Source: Mycobacterium sp. ENV421 (lineage in GTDB: Bacteria > Actinomycetota > Actinomycetes > Mycobacteriales > Mycobacteriaceae). Taken from it: a stretch of DNA of 64,000 nt. The position numbers and the translations under genes are program-made. Each line of letters opens with the position of its first letter. The first letter of the stretch is position 1. The notes beneath the pieces are model-generated. The model was not told the DNA's origin, ran no database searches, and saw nothing but the letters and a program-made list of their open reading frames with translations. This document shows positions 9,608 through 18,362 of the stretch, one piece after another. The stretch lies in contig NZ_PDHO01000015.1 in the NCBI RefSeq assembly GCF_002887815.1, positions 1-64,000 on the forward strand, in the 5' to 3' direction.

Positions 9608-11572
9608 TCAGCGGCGGAAGGTCGCGGCGATCTCGGCGACCCGCGGATCCGCCCGGAGTTCCTCGAGGGTCTCGGCCAACGGCAGTCGCCAGTTCGGATA
9701 CTCGTCGATCGTGCCGGGCAGGTTCGGCTGCCGGATCTCACCGATGACATCGTAGGGCGAGATCAACTTCAGCCGGCTCGGCGTCGACGCCAGAAATCGG
9801 TGCATCGCAACGATGATCGACGCGTCGTCGGGATCACCGTCGGCCAACAGGCCCTCGGCGCGAAGCAGCGCCACCCATTCGTCGCGCTCCTTGGCGGCGT
9901 TCGCCTCTTCGCCCGGGACGTCGTCGAGCAGGCCCAGCTCGGCGCGGGCGCGAACATGCTCGCCGCGGAGAAACCCTGCGGCGGTGGGCAGATCATGGGT
10001 GGACAGACTGGCCGCCGCCCGCTCCGGCCACGTCGCCGACGGCAGCAGCGGCTGGTCCGGGTCGGCCTCGTCGCGGGTGAACCACGAGACCGCCGAGCCG
10101 AGCATGCCATTGCCGGCCAATGCCTCGGTGACCTCCGGTTCGACGGTGCCCAGGTCTTCACCGACGACGACAGCGCCGGCCCGGTGCGCCTCCAGGGCGA
10201 GAACCGCGAGCATGACGTCGGCGTCGTAGTGCACGTAGGTGCCGCGGTCCGGGGTGTCGCCCGGCGGGATCCACCACAGTCGCCACAGGCCGGCGACATG
10301 GTCGATGCGCAAACCATCGGCGTGAGACAGGATGGCGCGCAACATATCCCGCAACGCCGCGTATCCGGTGGCGGCCAGCCGGTCGGGACGCCACGGCGGC
10401 AGACCCCAGTCCTGGCCGCGCGGGGTGAAGTTGTCCGGCGGTGCGCCGACGCTCACGCCGCCGGCGAGCACATCGGCCAGCGCCCACGCGTCTGCGCCGT
10501 CGGCATCCACCCCGACGGGTAGGTCGTGCAGCACGCCCAGGGCCATGCCGGCGGTTCGGCCCGCTGCCCGTATCGCGGCCAACTGCTCGGCACACTGCTG
10601 CTGCACCCAGGCGTGAAAGTCGACGCGCGACGCCAACTCCCGATGAGCAGCCAGGACGGCGGACCCCTTCGCATCGCGAAGCTCCGCAGGCCAGCGGCTC
10701 CACCGTCCGCCATGGCGCTCGGCGAGAGCGCAGTACGTCGCCCAGTCGGTCAACCCTTCGGTGGCCGGGGATCCGTCGAGCGGAGTGGGCCGGCCCGTCG
10801 CACGCCAGAGCGCTTCCAACGCAGCACGTTTGGCGGCCCACACCAGATCATGGTCGATTCGCTCGGTGGTCGCCGAGACGCGCAGGGCGTCCACCTCGGC
10901 ACGGGTGGCGGGGTCGGCGCTGCGGTACGCCTCGAGGTCCTCGATGCGCAGCGCCAACGGATTGGAAAACCGACGACTCGACGGCGTATACGGCGAGGGT
11001 TGCACCGGATGCGTCGGGCCGGGCGCGTGCAGCGGGTTGAGCAACACCGCACCGGCGCCGTGCTCGGCGACCGTCCACTCCAGGAACTCCCGCAGATCGC
11101 CGAAATCGCCGATGCCCCAGGACCGCGCCGACCGTAGCGCGTACAGCTGCAGCATCCAGCCCCACGTGTCGGGCGTCTGCGGCACCTGCGCGGGTGCGGC
11201 CACCAGCGTCACCTGCTGGCCGTCGCGGGTGTGCAGCTGGTACCAGCCCGGCACCAGATCGCCGGGCAGCTCGTCGCTCACCTCGATGCGGCTGCCGTCC
11301 TCCCCGACGAGCAGTTCGGCTCCGGGAACCGAGTGCGGCGTGCCGTTCAGCCGGACGGCGATGGTCGGGGCCAGTCGCCCTGCGCGTCGGAGATCGGTGA
11401 GCGCGGCCAATTCGGCGCGCCGGGAGGCCTCGGTGGCGGCGTCGACGTCGAGCAGCCCAAGAACCCGGATCACCACATCGGCGTCGACCTCGACCGGCTC
11501 CCGTCGCTCGTTGCGATAGGAGGTGGCCACGCCGTGCGCCGCGGCCAGCTGCCGCAAGTCATCCGGAAACAC
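9608..11572 (-). CDS. malQ: 4-alpha-glucanotransferase (amylomaltase, GH77)
   Basis: Moves alpha-1,4-glucan segments between glucans, releasing glucose, in maltodextrin and glycogen turnover. The 654-residue protein has an N-terminal beta extension (about 1-140) and a GH77 barrel. Family motifs are visible: LRIDHVAGLWRLWWIP with the nucleophile Asp, VVGEDLGTVEPEV with the acid/base Glu, and STHDLPT with the third carboxylate. Length fits long actinobacterial MalQ (Rv1781c). Starts with GTG at 11572 after GGAG. In M. tuberculosis malQ is elsewhere, so its presence beside dapD is a local rearrangement relative to that genome; it adds to the alpha-glucan genes glgM, glgC and gpgS in this window. 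Confidence 0.95.
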   Translation of the reverse strand: MFPDDLRQLAAAHGVATSYRNERREPVEVDADVVIRVLGLLDVDAATEASRRAELAALTDLRRAGRLAPTIAVRLNGTPHSVPGAELLVGEDGSRIEVSDELPGDLVPGWYQLHTRDGQQVTLVAAPAQVPQTPDTWGWMLQLYALRSARSWGIGDFGDLREFLEWTVAEHGAGAVLLNPLHAPGPTHPVQPSPYTPSSRRFSNPLALRIEDLEAYRSADPATRAEVDALRVSATTERIDHDLVWAAKRAALEALWRATGRPTPLDGSPATEGLTDWATYCALAERHGGRWSRWPAELRDAKGSAVLAAHRELASRVDFHAWVQQQCAEQLAAIRAAGRTAGMALGVLHDLPVGVDADGADAWALADVLAGGVSVGAPPDNFTPRGQDWGLPPWRPDRLAATGYAALRDMLRAILSHADGLRIDHVAGLWRLWWIPPGDTPDRGTYVHYDADVMLAVLALEAHRAGAVVVGEDLGTVEPEVTEALAGNGMLGSAVSWFTRDEADPDQPLLPSATWPERAAASLSTHDLPTAAGFLRGEHVRARAELGLLDDVPGEEANAAKERDEWVALLRAEGLLADGDPDDASIIVAMHRFLASTPSRLKLISPYDVIGEIRQPNLPGTIDEYPNWRLPLAETLEELRADPRVAEIAATFRR

Positions 11573-11622
11573 GCTGCTCCTATACCCGAGCAGCCGCCTT
11601 TCACACCCGCGGTGGGGCCGGA

Positions 11623-11667
11623 CTAGTTGGCGTGCAGCGCCTCCGCCTAATTCGCGTGCAGCGCCTC
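11623..11667 (-). repeat. tandem duplication of the dapD 3' end
   Basis: Two 21-base copies, 11647-11667 and 11623-11643, differ at two positions and are offset by 24 bases, an exact multiple of three. The first contains the last codons and stop of dapD (E-A-L-H-A-N-stop); the second repeats E-A-L-H-A-N-stop in the same frame directly after the true stop. Confidence 0.9.
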
Positions 11668-12600
11668 GTTCAGCGCGATGCCCTTGCCGTCGCGCGCGAC
11701 CACCTCGACGGCGCCGGTCACCGAATTGCGGCGGAACAGAAGGTTGTTCGCGCCGGACAGTTCGCGGGCCTTGACCGTCGTCCCGTCCGGGGTGGTGACC
11801 TTGGTGCCCGCCGTCACATACAGGCCGGCCTCGATGATGCAGTCGTCGCCCAGCGAGATGCCCAGGCCCGCGTTGGCGCCCAGCAGGCAGCGCTTACCCA
11901 CCGAGATGACCTGAGTGCCACCGCCGGACAGCGTGCCCATGATCGACGCGCCGCCACCGACGTCGGAGCCGTCGTCGACGACCACACCCGCCGAGATCCG
12001 GCCCTCCACCATCGACGCACCGAGCGTGCCGGCGTTGAAGTTCACGAAGCCTTCGTGCATCACGGTGGTGCCCGGCGCCAGGTGTGCACCCAAGCGCACC
12101 CGGTCGGCGTCGGCGATCCGCACCCCGCTCGGCAGCACATAGTCGACCATCCGCGGGAACTTGTCCACGCCGTAGACCGCCACGTGACCGCGGCCGCGCA
12201 GCCGCAGCCGCACATCTTCGAACCCCTCGATCTGGCACGGTCCGAAGTTGGTCCACACCACGTTGGTGAGCACCCCGAAGATGCCGTCGAGATTCAGGCC
12301 GTGCGGCTCGACCAGTCGGTGCGAGAGCAGGTGCAGTCGCAGGTAGGCGTCATAGGTGTCGAGCGGCTTGTCGTTCAGGTCCGCGATCACCGTGCGCACC
12401 ACGATCGTCTCCACACCGCGGGCCGGATCGGGGCCGGTCGCGGCCGCCAGATCGTCGGGCACTTCGGCGACGGAGAGCCGGGTGCTGCCCGACGGGCTGT
12501 AGGCACCCAGCTCCGGGTCCGGGAACCAGGTGTCGAGGACGGTCCCGTCCTCGGTGATGGTGGCCAATCCGACGCCGGCAGCAGAAGTCACGGTGCTCAA
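11647..12600 (-). CDS. dapD: 2,3,4,5-tetrahydropyridine-2,6-dicarboxylate N-succinyltransferase
   Basis: Transfers succinate from succinyl-CoA to tetrahydrodipicolinate in the succinylase route to meso-diaminopimelate and lysine, needed for peptidoglycan. The 317 residues equal the length of M. tuberculosis DapD (Rv1201c). An N-terminal domain is followed by a left-handed beta helix built of hexapeptide repeats (for example VVVDDGSDVGGGASIMGTLSGG) and the conserved VKARELSG-NNLLFRRNS tail. The TTG at 12600 gives MSTVTSAAGVG, which matches the M. tuberculosis N-terminus; a GTG at 12591 is the alternative. It is divergent from dapE with 37 bases between starts. The stop region is duplicated in tandem. 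Confidence 0.95.
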   Translation of the reverse strand: MSTVTSAAGVGLATITEDGTVLDTWFPDPELGAYSPSGSTRLSVAEVPDDLAAATGPDPARGVETIVVRTVIADLNDKPLDTYDAYLRLHLLSHRLVEPHGLNLDGIFGVLTNVVWTNFGPCQIEGFEDVRLRLRGRGHVAVYGVDKFPRMVDYVLPSGVRIADADRVRLGAHLAPGTTVMHEGFVNFNAGTLGASMVEGRISAGVVVDDGSDVGGGASIMGTLSGGGTQVISVGKRCLLGANAGLGISLGDDCIIEAGLYVTAGTKVTTPDGTTVKARELSGANNLLFRRNSVTGAVEVVARDGKGIALNEALHAN

Positions 12601-12623
12601 CCGTAATGCATCGCGCTGCCCGC

Positions 12624-12629
12624 TAGCCT
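12624..12629 (+). promoter_or_regulatory. -10 box of dapE, predicted near-leaderless
   Basis: TAGCCT lies eight bases before the dapE GTG. No ribosome site is present in between, so transcription likely begins at or just before the start codon. Confidence 0.45.
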
Positions 12630-12637
12630 GGTCAGTT

Positions 12638-13702
12638 GTGTTGGATCTACACGCTGACCCGATCGCGCTGACCGCCGCGCTCGTCGACATCCCAAGTGTG
12701 TCGCGCGACGAGGCGCGCATCGCCGGCGAGGTCGAGTCCGCGCTGCGCGCGCAGACGTCCGGCTACGAGATCATCCGCAACGGCGACGCGGTGCTGGCCC
12801 GCACGAACTTCGGTCTGCCGTCTCGGGTGGTGCTGGCCGGTCACCTCGACACCGTCCCGATCGCCGACAACGTGCCGTCGCGGTTCGACGCCGACCACCT
12901 GTACGGGTGCGGCACCTCGGACATGAAGTCCGGTGACGCGGTGTTCCTGCATCTGGCCGCCACCATCGCCGAGCCGGCCCACGACATCACGCTGGTCTTC
13001 TACGACTGCGAAGAGATCGAAGCCTCCGCCAACGGACTCAACCGGATCCAGCGCGAGCTTCCGGACTGGCTGACCGCGGACGTCGCGATCCTGGGTGAGC
13101 CGTCCGGCGGCTACATCGAGGCCGGCTGTCAGGGCACCTTGCGGGTGGTGATCTCGGCGACCGGAGCGCGGGCGCACTCGGCGCGATCCTGGTTGGGCGA
13201 CAACGCTATTCACAAGCTCGGCCCCGTGCTCGACCGGCTGTCCGGTTACCAGGCCCGCATGGTCGAGATCGACGGCTGTACGTACCGCGAAGGGTTGTCG
13301 GCGGTGAAGATCGACGGGGGGGTGGCAGGCAACGTCATCCCCGACGCCGCGCAGCTGACCGTGAACTTCCGGTTCGCGCCGGACCGCTCGCCCGACCAGG
13401 CACTGGCTCACGTGCGCGAGGTGTTCGACGGCCTCGACGTACACCTGGAGCAGACCGATGTCGCCGCCGGCGCGCTCCCCGGACTGAGTCATCCCGCCGC
13501 GGCGGCGCTGGTGGCGGCCGCCGACGGGATGGTCCGAGCCAAGTTCGGCTGGACCGACGCCGCCCGGTTCGCCGCGCTGGGCATCCCCGCCGTGAACTAC
13601 GGACCTGGCGACCCGAATCTGGCGCACAAACGCGACGAACGGGTGGCGCTGGCCCAGATCACCGCCGTCACCGAGACGTTGCGGCGCTACCTCACCGGGT
13701 GA
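12638..13702 (+). CDS. dapE: succinyl-diaminopimelate desuccinylase
   Basis: Zinc-dependent hydrolysis of N-succinyl-LL-diaminopimelate to LL-diaminopimelate and succinate, the later succinylase step of the pathway begun by the adjacent dapD. The 354 residues equal M. tuberculosis Rv1202. M20 peptidase motifs are intact: His69 in AGHLDTVP, Asp95 in GTSDMKSGD, the FYDCEEIE glutamates, ILGEPSGG, and a C-terminal GPGDPNLAH metal histidine. The GTG at 12638 gives the same N-terminus (MLDL) as the M. tuberculosis protein. The 3' end overlaps the convergent ATPase gene by 11 bases. Confidence 0.96.
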   Translation: MLDLHADPIALTAALVDIPSVSRDEARIAGEVESALRAQTSGYEIIRNGDAVLARTNFGLPSRVVLAGHLDTVPIADNVPSRFDADHLYGCGTSDMKSGDAVFLHLAATIAEPAHDITLVFYDCEEIEASANGLNRIQRELPDWLTADVAILGEPSGGYIEAGCQGTLRVVISATGARAHSARSWLGDNAIHKLGPVLDRLSGYQARMVEIDGCTYREGLSAVKIDGGVAGNVIPDAAQLTVNFRFAPDRSPDQALAHVREVFDGLDVHLEQTDVAAGALPGLSHPAAAALVAAADGMVRAKFGWTDAARFAALGIPAVNYGPGDPNLAHKRDERVALAQITAVTETLRRYLTG

Positions 13703-15761
13703 ACGCGCACTCCACCGTCTCCGCCAGCTTCGCGATCGCCCCGGCGGCCTGCGTATCGCCGAGCCGCGCCGCCTCGTTCCACGCCCACACCGCGACCCCC
13801 AGCTGACCGCTGCGCTCCGCGCCGCGCGCGGCCTCGCGTGCCGCGTCGATCGCGGCGTGGGTGCCGTCGCCGACCGTGGCCAGCCGCCAGGCCCGCGCCA
13901 CCCCCAGCTCGGGGGCGAACAGCGCCGACTTGGTGCCGTGCCGGGCGTCGGCACGGCTCAGCGCCTTCGCCGAATCGGCGATCTCGCCCTGCTGGGCCAG
14001 TGCGGTGGTCAGATACATCAGCGACAGCGGCCCCCACGAGTAGCCGGTGCGCTCCAGCGTGGCCGCGGCCGGGCCGAGCAGTCGCGCCGCGCCGGCCGGA
14101 TCGCCCTGCGCGATCAGCACCTGCGCCAGCAGCACCTCCCCGATCGAGCGGCCCGGCTGGGCCAGCTCGGCGAAGTCGGTGAACTCACCAGCAGTTTCGA
14201 GCGCGTCGTCGGGCTGCCCGGTCATCAGCAGCGTGGTGGTCTGCGCCAGGCCGACAGTGAAGCGCAGCAGGCCGGGATGTTCGGCGTCCAGCGCCCGCTT
14301 CACCAGAGCGTCCACCTGATCGAAGCGGCCCATCCGTGCCGAGCACAACGCCGAGGCGCTGGCCGCCCACGCCACCGCCATGTCCTCGGCCTCCGGGGCC
14401 GCCAGCACGCCTGCCGCGATCTCGAGTGCGCGTGCCACATTGCCCGCGTTCATCGCGAACGTCGCTGACAGGGCGTCCAGGGTCAGCCGGGCCGCCGTCG
14501 AGCTGATCCGCTTGCGGGTGTTCTGCAGGAACGCGGTGGCGCGCTCGGGTTCGGACAGCATCCAGAACTGGTTGGCCGCCCGCGGTAACGCCCACGCCAT
14601 CACCTCGTCCTCGGTGAGCGCGGCTGCATCGACGTCGGCGAGCACCGAATCCGCTTCCCGCCCGCGGCCCTGCCAGGCCAGTGCGTAGCTGAGCGCGAGC
14701 CGCGCGTCGAAGCGCTCGGAGCGCGCCAGGGCCGCCCCGGCGAGACGTTCGCTCAGGGTCAGGTCGCCGAGCCGCAGCGCCTGCTGTGCCGCGGCGACCA
14801 CGTCGTCGACCGGCTCGGGGGAGTCGGTGTCCAGTGCGAGCGCCACGCGACCGAGGCGATCGCAGAGGTGGCGGTGGGGCCGGGCCGCGAGCTGGGTCAG
14901 GATCTCGGTCCGCAACCGCCTGATGTCGGCCGGGTCGGCGTCCTGGTTCATCCGCTCGGCGAACAGCGGGTGACCGGCATACACCGTCTGGCCGAATAGT
15001 TCTGCGGCACCGGCTGTTTCGGACTGGGCCACGGCGTCGTCACCGGCGAGTGCGGCCAGGTCGTCACGTGACAGCGGCTCATGCACGGCCAGGTAGCTCA
15101 GCACGGTGCGGGCTCCGGGCGGCAGCTCGGCGAGATAGGCATCGACCAGGCCTGCCAGTGACGTTGCCGCCGAACGGGTCTGCAGGTGCAGCCGCAATTC
15201 GAGCGGATTGCCGCCGGTGCGGCGGTACTCGTCGCCCAGCGGCTGGCCCATCGCGGTCAGCACGGCTGCGGTCTCATCCTGGTCGAGCGGGCCGACGTCG
15301 AGCGTGGTCAGCAGCTCGTCGTCGGTCAGCGCGGACACCGCCGACGGCAGCGTCGCGCCCGCCCGCACCGTGACGATCAGTCCGGCCGACGCGTGCCGCG
15401 CCAACTGATAGACCAGGCTGGCCGACAGCGGGTCGAGCAGCTGAGCGTCGTCGACGATGATCAGCGGGCTATCCGCTTGGGCGAGCAGCGATTCCAGCGC
15501 CGAGTGGATCAGTGCGGCCGGTTTGCCCACCTCGTGGACTTCGACCAAGGGGCCGAACGCGCCGAACGGCACCGCGGCTTGGGTGGGGGTGGCTTTCACC
15601 CGCACCGGCGTGGTCTCGCCGAGCCGCTCGGCGATCTGACCGGCCAGCGTCGTCTTGCCCACTCCGTCGGCGCCCACCAGGACCAGGCCGCGATGACTGT
15701 CGAGCAGCTCGATCGCGCGGTCGCAGGACTGGCGCGGGACGAGCGGCCACCGATTCGGCAT
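13692..15761 (-). CDS. large STAND/AAA ATPase (Rv1204c-like), no DNA-binding domain seen
   Basis: A 689-residue protein with an N-terminal AAA/STAND NTPase: Walker A LVLVGADGVGKTTL (about 25-38) and Walker B PLIIVDDAQLLD (about 94-105). The remainder is alanine-rich helical sequence resembling TPR-like repeats (EADSVLADVDAAALTED and similar). This is the layout of LuxR-type (MalT) ATPase regulators, but no C-terminal LuxR helix-turn-helix is visible: the protein ends LAETVECAFTR. Position between dapE and the LOG gene matches Rv1204c of M. tuberculosis. It is more likely an ATP-dependent scaffold or signalling protein than a direct transcription factor. The ATG at 15761 was chosen because it directly precedes the NTPase domain (MPNRWPLVPRQ). 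Confidence 0.8.
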   Translation of the reverse strand: MPNRWPLVPRQSCDRAIELLDSHRGLVLVGADGVGKTTLAGQIAERLGETTPVRVKATPTQAAVPFGAFGPLVEVHEVGKPAALIHSALESLLAQADSPLIIVDDAQLLDPLSASLVYQLARHASAGLIVTVRAGATLPSAVSALTDDELLTTLDVGPLDQDETAAVLTAMGQPLGDEYRRTGGNPLELRLHLQTRSAATSLAGLVDAYLAELPPGARTVLSYLAVHEPLSRDDLAALAGDDAVAQSETAGAAELFGQTVYAGHPLFAERMNQDADPADIRRLRTEILTQLAARPHRHLCDRLGRVALALDTDSPEPVDDVVAAAQQALRLGDLTLSERLAGAALARSERFDARLALSYALAWQGRGREADSVLADVDAAALTEDEVMAWALPRAANQFWMLSEPERATAFLQNTRKRISSTAARLTLDALSATFAMNAGNVARALEIAAGVLAAPEAEDMAVAWAASASALCSARMGRFDQVDALVKRALDAEHPGLLRFTVGLAQTTTLLMTGQPDDALETAGEFTDFAELAQPGRSIGEVLLAQVLIAQGDPAGAARLLGPAAATLERTGYSWGPLSLMYLTTALAQQGEIADSAKALSRADARHGTKSALFAPELGVARAWRLATVGDGTHAAIDAAREAARGAERSGQLGVAVWAWNEAARLGDTQAAGAIAKLAETVECAFTR

Positions 15762-15820
15762 AGCCGGACTGTATTTGCCTGCACCGCACCGCCACGGCAA
15801 TAGCCGCAAATCGGCTGCGT

Positions 15821-15826
15821 TAGGTT
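15821..15826 (+). promoter_or_regulatory. -10 box of the LOG gene, predicted leaderless
   Basis: TAGGTT is followed by seven bases and the GTG start at 15834. There is no ribosome site in the gap. Confidence 0.5.
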
Positions 15827-15833
15827 TGCCGGT

Positions 15834-16397
15834 GTGGAACCCGACAACCGCGACGGCGAGTGGGCGGTGTGCGTCTACTGCGCTTCCGGCCCGCGTCACC
15901 CCGACCTGCTCGACCTCGCCCGACGGGTCGGGGAGGCGATTGCCGACCGCGGCTGGACGCTGGTGTCCGGCGGCGGCAACGTCTCGGCGATGGGCGCGGT
16001 GGCCGAGGGTGCCCGATCCCACGGCGGGCGCACGGTCGGCGTCATCCCCAAGGCACTGGTGCACCGGGAGCTGGCCGACGTCGAGGCCGACGAGCTGATC
16101 GTCACCGACACCATGCGTCAGCGCAAACAAGTCATGGAGGACCGCAGTGACGCCTTCCTGGCACTCCCCGGCGGGATCGGCACGCTGGAGGAACTTTTCG
16201 AAACGTGGACCGCGGGGTACCTGGGTATGCATGAAAAGCCGGTGGTGCTCCTCGATCCCACCGGCCACTACGACGGTCTGCGCAGCTGGTTGGGATCACT
16301 CGTCGAGCCCGGTTTCGTCGCGCAGGCAGCATTGGACCGGCTGGTGGTCGTCGATGTCGTCGAGGCGGCTCTCGACGTCTGCGCACCCCGGACGTGA
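15834..16397 (+). CDS. LOG-family cytokinin riboside 5'-monophosphate phosphoribohydrolase
   Basis: A 187-residue Rossmann-fold protein equal in length to Rv1205. The family motifs SGGGNVSAMGAVAEGA and PGGIGTLEELFE (from residue 112) are present. LOG enzymes release a free cytokinin-type adenine from its riboside monophosphate. In M. tuberculosis Rv1205 is a Pup-proteasome substrate, and its accumulation yields cytokinins and aldehydes that sensitise cells to nitric oxide; that this protein behaves alike is inference. A GTG start with a -10 box seven bases upstream implies a leaderless mRNA. It lies 50 bases before fadD6 on the same strand. Confidence 0.9.
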   Translation: MEPDNRDGEWAVCVYCASGPRHPDLLDLARRVGEAIADRGWTLVSGGGNVSAMGAVAEGARSHGGRTVGVIPKALVHRELADVEADELIVTDTMRQRKQVMEDRSDAFLALPGGIGTLEELFETWTAGYLGMHEKPVVLLDPTGHYDGLRSWLGSLVEPGFVAQAALDRLVVVDVVEAALDVCAPRT

Positions 16398-16447
16398 CCA
16401 GGGCTACTCTGACTCGCGGGACGGGCGACACACGGGAGGTGGCATCG

Positions 16448-18271
16448 ATGGCCAGCAATAATTCCGCCGAATCCGGCGATTCCGGCGCGGAGAAGTCGGG
16501 TGCGAAGCATTCGGTAGGGCTACTCGACCTGGCCACCCGGCTGCCTGCGGTGGTGATGGATGCGCCGGTGATCGTGCGCGGCGCACTGACCGGTCTGCTG
16601 GCGCTGCCCACCACGAAGACCTCCATCGGCAAAGTCTTCCAAGATCGCGCCGCGCGCTACGCCGACCGTGTGTTCATCCGGATGGGCGACGAGAAGATCA
16701 CCTACCGCGAAGCCAACGAGACAGCGAACCGGTTGGCTGCGGTGTTGGCCGACAAGGGAGTTGGCCGCGGCGACGTGGTCGGCATCATGCTGCGCAACTC
16801 ACCCCACGCCGTCCTGATGATGCTCGCCGCGGTGAAATGCGGCGCGGTGGCCGGCATGCTGAACTACCACCAGCGCGGAGATGTGTTGTCGCACAGCATC
16901 GGTCTGCTGGATGCGAAAGTCGTGATCGCCGAGTCCGACCTGATCGACGCGATCAAGGAAAGCGGTGCGGAGGTCGCCGACCTGGTGACCATCGAGGACT
17001 TCGAAGAACAAGCGAAGGGCAAGCCGACCGACAACCCGGCGTCGGCGTCACAGGTCCAGGCCAAGGACACCGCGTTCTACATCTTCACCTCGGGCACCAC
17101 CGGCCACCCGAAGGCCAGCGTGATGACCCATCACCGGTGGCTGCGCGCGCTCGCGGCGTTCGGCGGATTGGGGTTGCGGCTCAACAGCAATGACACCCTG
17201 TATTGCCCGCTGCCGCTCTACCACAACAACGCGCTCACGGTCGCGGTGTCGTCGGTGATCAACGCGGGCGGCACTCTGGCACTGGGCAAGTCGTTCTCGG
17301 CGTCGCGGTTCTGGGACGACGTGATTGACATGGAAGCCACCGCGTTCATCTACATCGGTGAGGTGTGCCGCTATCTGCTGAACCAGCCGCCCAAGGACAC
17401 CGACCGCGCCCACAAGATCCGCGTGATCGCCGGCAACGGGTTGCGCCCGGAGATCTGGGACGAGTTCACCCGCCGGTTCAACATCGGCCGGGTCGCCGAG
17501 TTCTACGCCGCCAGCGAGGGCAACACCGCATTCATCAATATCTTCAACATCCCCAAGACCACCGGCATCAGCCCGATGCCACTGGCCTACGTCGAGTACG
17601 ACGCGGAGACCGGCGAGCCGGCCCGCGACGAGAACGGCCGGGTCCGCAAGGTGGCGCCCGGTGAGCCCGGCCTGCTGATCAGCCCGGTCAACAAGCTCTC
17701 GCCGTTCGACGGCTACACCGACAAGGAAGCCAGCGAGAAGAAGTTGGTGCGCAACGCGTTCAAAGAGGGCGACGTGTGGTTCAACACCGGCGACGTGATG
17801 AACCCGCAGGGCATGCGGCACGCCGCCTTCGCCGACCGGCTCGGCGACACCTTCCGGTGGAAGGGCGAGAACGTCGCCACCACCCAGGTGGAGGCTGCGC
17901 TCGGCCAGGACAAGAACGTCGAGGAGTCGACGGTGTTCGGTGTCGAGGTGCCCGACACCGGCGGCCGCGCCGGGATGGCGGCGGTCAAGCTGCGTGACGG
18001 GGTGGAATTCGACGGCAAGGCGCTGGCCGAAACCGTCTACGGAAACCTGCCGGGCTATGCCGTGCCGTTGTTCGTCCGGATCGTCGAGTCGCTGGAGACG
18101 ACGTCGACGTTCAAGAGCCGCAAGGTCGACCTGCGCAAACAGGGGTACGGCGCCGACGGCGAGGAGATCAAGGACCCGCTGTACGTGCTGAAGGGCCGCG
18201 ACGAGGGCTACGTACCGTTCTACGACGAGTATCCCGAGGAAGTGGCGGCCGGGTCCCGGCCCAAGGGCTAG
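16448..18271 (+). CDS. fadD6: very-long/long-chain fatty acyl-CoA synthetase
   Basis: A 607-residue AMP-forming ligase of the FATP/very-long-chain type. The P-loop FTSGTTGHPKASV is at about 213-225, then YAASEGNTAFINIFN (FATP-type A8 block), the GD(V)MNPQGMRHAAFADRLGDTFRWKGENV hinge and the C-terminal SLETTSTFKSRKVDLRKQ with the catalytic lysine. It corresponds to Rv1206 FadD6, which activates long-chain acids for import-linked metabolism or lipid synthesis. The ATG at 16448 has GGGAGG ten bases upstream; an in-frame start at 16394 would overlap the LOG gene. A 63-bp dispersed element begins eight bases after its stop. Confidence 0.93.
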   Translation: MASNNSAESGDSGAEKSGAKHSVGLLDLATRLPAVVMDAPVIVRGALTGLLALPTTKTSIGKVFQDRAARYADRVFIRMGDEKITYREANETANRLAAVLADKGVGRGDVVGIMLRNSPHAVLMMLAAVKCGAVAGMLNYHQRGDVLSHSIGLLDAKVVIAESDLIDAIKESGAEVADLVTIEDFEEQAKGKPTDNPASASQVQAKDTAFYIFTSGTTGHPKASVMTHHRWLRALAAFGGLGLRLNSNDTLYCPLPLYHNNALTVAVSSVINAGGTLALGKSFSASRFWDDVIDMEATAFIYIGEVCRYLLNQPPKDTDRAHKIRVIAGNGLRPEIWDEFTRRFNIGRVAEFYAASEGNTAFINIFNIPKTTGISPMPLAYVEYDAETGEPARDENGRVRKVAPGEPGLLISPVNKLSPFDGYTDKEASEKKLVRNAFKEGDVWFNTGDVMNPQGMRHAAFADRLGDTFRWKGENVATTQVEAALGQDKNVEESTVFGVEVPDTGGRAGMAAVKLRDGVEFDGKALAETVYGNLPGYAVPLFVRIVESLETTSTFKSRKVDLRKQGYGADGEEIKDPLYVLKGRDEGYVPFYDEYPEEVAAGSRPKG

Positions 18272-18279
18272 TCCCAGTT

Positions 18280-18342
18280 CGCCCAAACCGACGTCTCGCA
18301 GAGGAACTGCGAGTAGGAGCCGTCATTTCGTCGATCTCGGCG
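18280..18342 (+). repeat. 63-bp intergenic element, copy 1 (upstream of folP2)
   Basis: Shares 48 of 63 positions, without gaps, with copy 2 at 20181-20243. The outer 13 bases at each end are identical between copies and form imperfect terminal inverted repeats (10 of 13 paired). The interior holds a perfect stem CTCGCAG / CTGCGAG around AGGAA (18295-18313). It fills most of the 91-base gap between fadD6 and folP2. Confidence 0.8.
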
Positions 18343-18362
18343 TCACCAGGCACCATGGTGGA

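Noticed and set aside
12647..13954. A 435-codon open frame on the minus strand
   Set aside because: Antisense to dapE and out of frame with the ATPase gene; Arg-rich, no homology.
17048..18286. A 412-codon open frame on the minus strand
   Set aside because: Opposite fadD6; product looks like GC-biased antisense sequence rich in Val, Arg and Gly.
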